In this document: positions 6,576 to 7,447 of the stretch, piece by piece
Layout: every line of letters starts with the position of its first letter
Position numbering within the stretch: position 1 is the stretch's first letter
NCBI GenBank assembly: GCA_003354055.1
Contig: PIVQ01000348.1
Location: forward strand, 1-7,447
Origin: Desulfobacteraceae bacterium
Lineage (GTDB): Bacteria; Desulfobacterota; Desulfobacteria; Desulfobacterales; Desulfobacteraceae
DNA length: 7,447 bases
Reading direction: 5' to 3'
Program-made: the position numbers and the translations under genes
Notes under the pieces: generated by a model
What the model was told of the DNA's origin: nothing
Database searches by the model: none
The model's input: the letters and a program-made list of their open reading frames with translations, nothing else

Positions 6576-6923
6576 ATGAGGCTTCCCATTGGTCGTTTAA
6601 GTCTGTTGTGCCGTTGTCGGATCATTTTTCTATCATTGGTTTTTTGGGTAATGTCCTGGTTTCCTCTCCCGCTTTTTTTTCAACTCCAGGATACGGAGGC
6701 AGTGGTTGTCAGGCGTACACCAGCGAAAACTCATAGGGTGGTCAGGCAGACCACCAGAAGAACCGTCCGGAGGGTTAAAGTGGGAACACGTATCAGTGTT
6801 CTTCCCAGGGGTTGTACAACCATCAGAAAATCCGGACGGGTATATTATCTCTGCGACGGCGCTTATTACCTTCCCTATTATGAGGGAACCACACTTGTTT
6901 ATGTGGTTGTGGATGCGCCCTGA
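6576..6923 (+). CDS. Small exported or membrane-anchored basic protein, DUF6515-like
   Basis: From ATG 6576 the product has 115 aa. Residues about 15-37 are hydrophobic and begin after a basic start (RLPIGR, CRCR), giving a signal anchor or an uncleaved signal peptide. A strongly basic stretch follows (46-68, with many Arg residues: VVRRTPAK, RRTVRR). The C-terminal domain holds GTRISVLPRGC (70-80), KSGRVYYLCDGAYYLPYYEG (85-104) and a final hydrophobic YVVVDAP. The GRVYY-DG-YY-PYYEG-Y-VV pattern resembles the DUF6515 family of small periplasmic proteins. Cys80 and Cys93 could form a disulfide. The gene follows the DUF2092 gene after 15 bp, suggesting a two-gene unit. The function is unknown; the Arg-rich linker suggests contact with an anionic surface such as lipids or lipopolysaccharide, which is inference. 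Confidence 0.7.
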   Translation: MRLPIGRLSLLCRCRIIFLSLVFWVMSWFPLPLFFQLQDTEAVVVRRTPAKTHRVVRQTTRRTVRRVKVGTRISVLPRGCTTIRKSGRVYYLCDGAYYLPYYEGTTLVYVVVDAP

Positions 6924-7054
6924 GACGGTTTAGAAATGGCCCCAAGTATTCACTGAATTGCTAAATTTAGAAAACTACACCCTGACTAATAATAGAAAAA
7001 CAGAGGCTGCACAATTGAATTCTGGGTACCCGTTCAAGGAGTTAAATAGGAAAA

Positions 7055-7107
7055 GACGTTCAGAACAATTATAGATCGGACAATTGGGGACAGTCGTGAA
7101 TATATAA
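7055..7107. repeat. Possible degenerate IS200/Y1-transposase-associated repeat
   Basis: Two words in this stretch, GACGTTCAGAACAATT (7055-7070) and GGGGACAGTCGTGAATATAT (7086-7105), resemble sequences I associate with the ends of IS200-like/REP-associated Y1 transposase elements in Deltaproteobacteria (GGGGACGTTC and GGGGACAGTCATGAATAT types). No transposase is present. This could be a decayed end or a solo repeat. The resemblance is from memory and may be coincidental. Confidence 0.3.
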
Positions 7108-7135
7108 AGGAAAAAAATTGCAAAGAAAGTTCTCC

Positions 7136-7175
7136 TCTTTCCCTGCCGTACTTAAATTCGACCGGCAGGGAAAGA
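7136..7175. terminator. Strong hairpin, probable (bidirectional) transcription terminator
   Basis: TCTTTCCCTGCCG (7136-7148) and CGGCAGGGAAAGA (7163-7175) form a perfect 13-bp stem with a 14-base loop. On the + strand a TTTTT run (7179-7183) follows after three bases. On the - strand the hairpin lies 21 bases beyond the ABC-F stop codon; a T-run (complement of 7111-7117) comes only about 18 bases later. Its position between convergent genes suits shared termination, with + strand ending better supported by the T-run. Confidence 0.7.
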
Positions 7176-7195
7176 TGGTTTTTATAGCATGTTAC

Positions 7196-7447
7196 TTAAG
7201 CTGCTTTTTTTCCCATAGTTTCCTTTGTTCTGGCAACTTCAGGGCTTTCAATATATTCGTCAAAGGTCATGAGTCTGTCAATGACCCCATGGGGCGTAAG
7301 TTCGATAATACGGTTCACCACAGTATTGACAAACTCATGGTCATGAGAGGTGAACAGCATAACTTCCTTGAAGTTGATCAGGCTGTTATTCAATGCGGTA
7401 ATGGACTCCAGATCCAGATGGTTGGTGGGCTCATCCATAACCAGGAC
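7196..7447 (-). CDS. ybiT: ABC-F family ATPase, YbiT-type, C-terminal end (partial)
   Basis: Only the last 83 codons are inside the window; the gene enters from the right edge and its start is not visible. The visible part opens with the second-domain Walker B, VLVMDEP, continues into the D-loop TNHLDLES, then the switch-histidine segment SHDHEF, NRIIELTP, GVIDRLMTFDEYIES and a lysine-rich tail ending GKKAA. DEPTNHLD is the hallmark of ABC-F proteins, cytoplasmic ATPases that bind the ribosomal E site and modulate or rescue translation. The ITPERVIDF-like/DYL ending matches E. coli YbiT better than EttA or Uup, as I recall them, with no long C-terminal coiled coil. It has no evident link to the neighbouring envelope genes and converges on them, with a strong hairpin just beyond its stop. 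Confidence 0.9.
   Translation of the reverse strand, partial: VLVMDEPTNHLDLESITALNNSLINFKEVMLFTSHDHEFVNTVVNRIIELTPHGVIDRLMTFDEYIESPEVARTKETMGKKAA

Larger units (their letters stand above)
6924..7195. other. 272-bp gene-free stretch between convergent genes
   Basis: No frame with a start, ribosome site and recognisable product is visible here on either strand. The left part (6924-7050) is AT-rich and featureless to me. The centre contains GACGTT- and GGGGACAGTCGTGAATAT-like words, described separately. The right part holds a strong hairpin 21 bases beyond the stop codon of the ABC-F gene. Confidence 0.6.

Noticed and set aside
1..7447. CRISPR array, tRNA, rRNA, or known defence or toxin-antitoxin system
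   Set aside because: I see no regularly spaced repeats, no cloverleaf-like or rRNA sequence, and no defence-family motifs on either strand.

Overview
The window reads as a chromosomal segment of a Gram-negative bacterium. It encodes an outer-membrane phospholipase A, a lipoprotein lipase-like protein and several Sec-exported proteins. The protein families, moderate GC content (estimated by eye) and gene style suggest a sulfate-reducing Desulfobacterota lineage (Desulfobacteraceae-like). That placement is an inference, since no rRNA or other taxonomic marker is present.

Layout: six intact genes, one decayed gene and one very short ORF lie on the + strand from 78 to 6923. One partial gene comes in from the right on the - strand. 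In order they are: (1) a periplasmic metal-binding protein of the ZnuA/cluster A-I superfamily with an unusual ligand set (78-1004); (2) an outer-membrane phospholipase A (PldA) with an extra N-terminal beta domain (1052-2230); (3) a large alpha/beta-hydrolase lipoprotein with GHSQG and TPHRGS motifs (2264-4195); (4) a 34-residue signal-peptide-like ORF (4230-4334); (5) a DUF4105/Lnb_N membrane protein (4340-5329); (6) a 99-codon remnant of a YegS-type lipid kinase in which the N- and C-terminal ends are joined in frame and the catalytic middle is missing (5356-5655); (7) a DUF2092 exported protein (5793-6560); (8) a small basic protein resembling the DUF6515 family (6576-6923). A 272-bp gene-free stretch follows. 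It holds a possible degenerate mobile-element repeat and a strong hairpin. The last gene is the C-terminal end of a YbiT-type ABC-F ATPase on the - strand (7447-7196).

Genes 2-6 share a cell-envelope and lipid theme: phospholipid hydrolysis at the outer membrane, a lipoprotein esterase/lipase candidate, a membrane-anchored periplasmic DUF4105 domain and a lipid-kinase relic. Short spacings (33, 34, 5 and 26 bp) suggest one transcript from pldA through the relic. A good sigma70-like promoter overlaps the stop codon of the metal-binding protein gene and probably drives it. The DUF2092/DUF6515 pair appears to be a separate unit with its own upstream dyad and -10-like element. The most notable points are the in-frame internal deletion of the lipid kinase, the orphan signal-peptide ORF whose translation may feed the DUF4105 gene, and the metal-binding protein lacking two canonical histidine ligands. 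I see no clear new defence or mobile system here.
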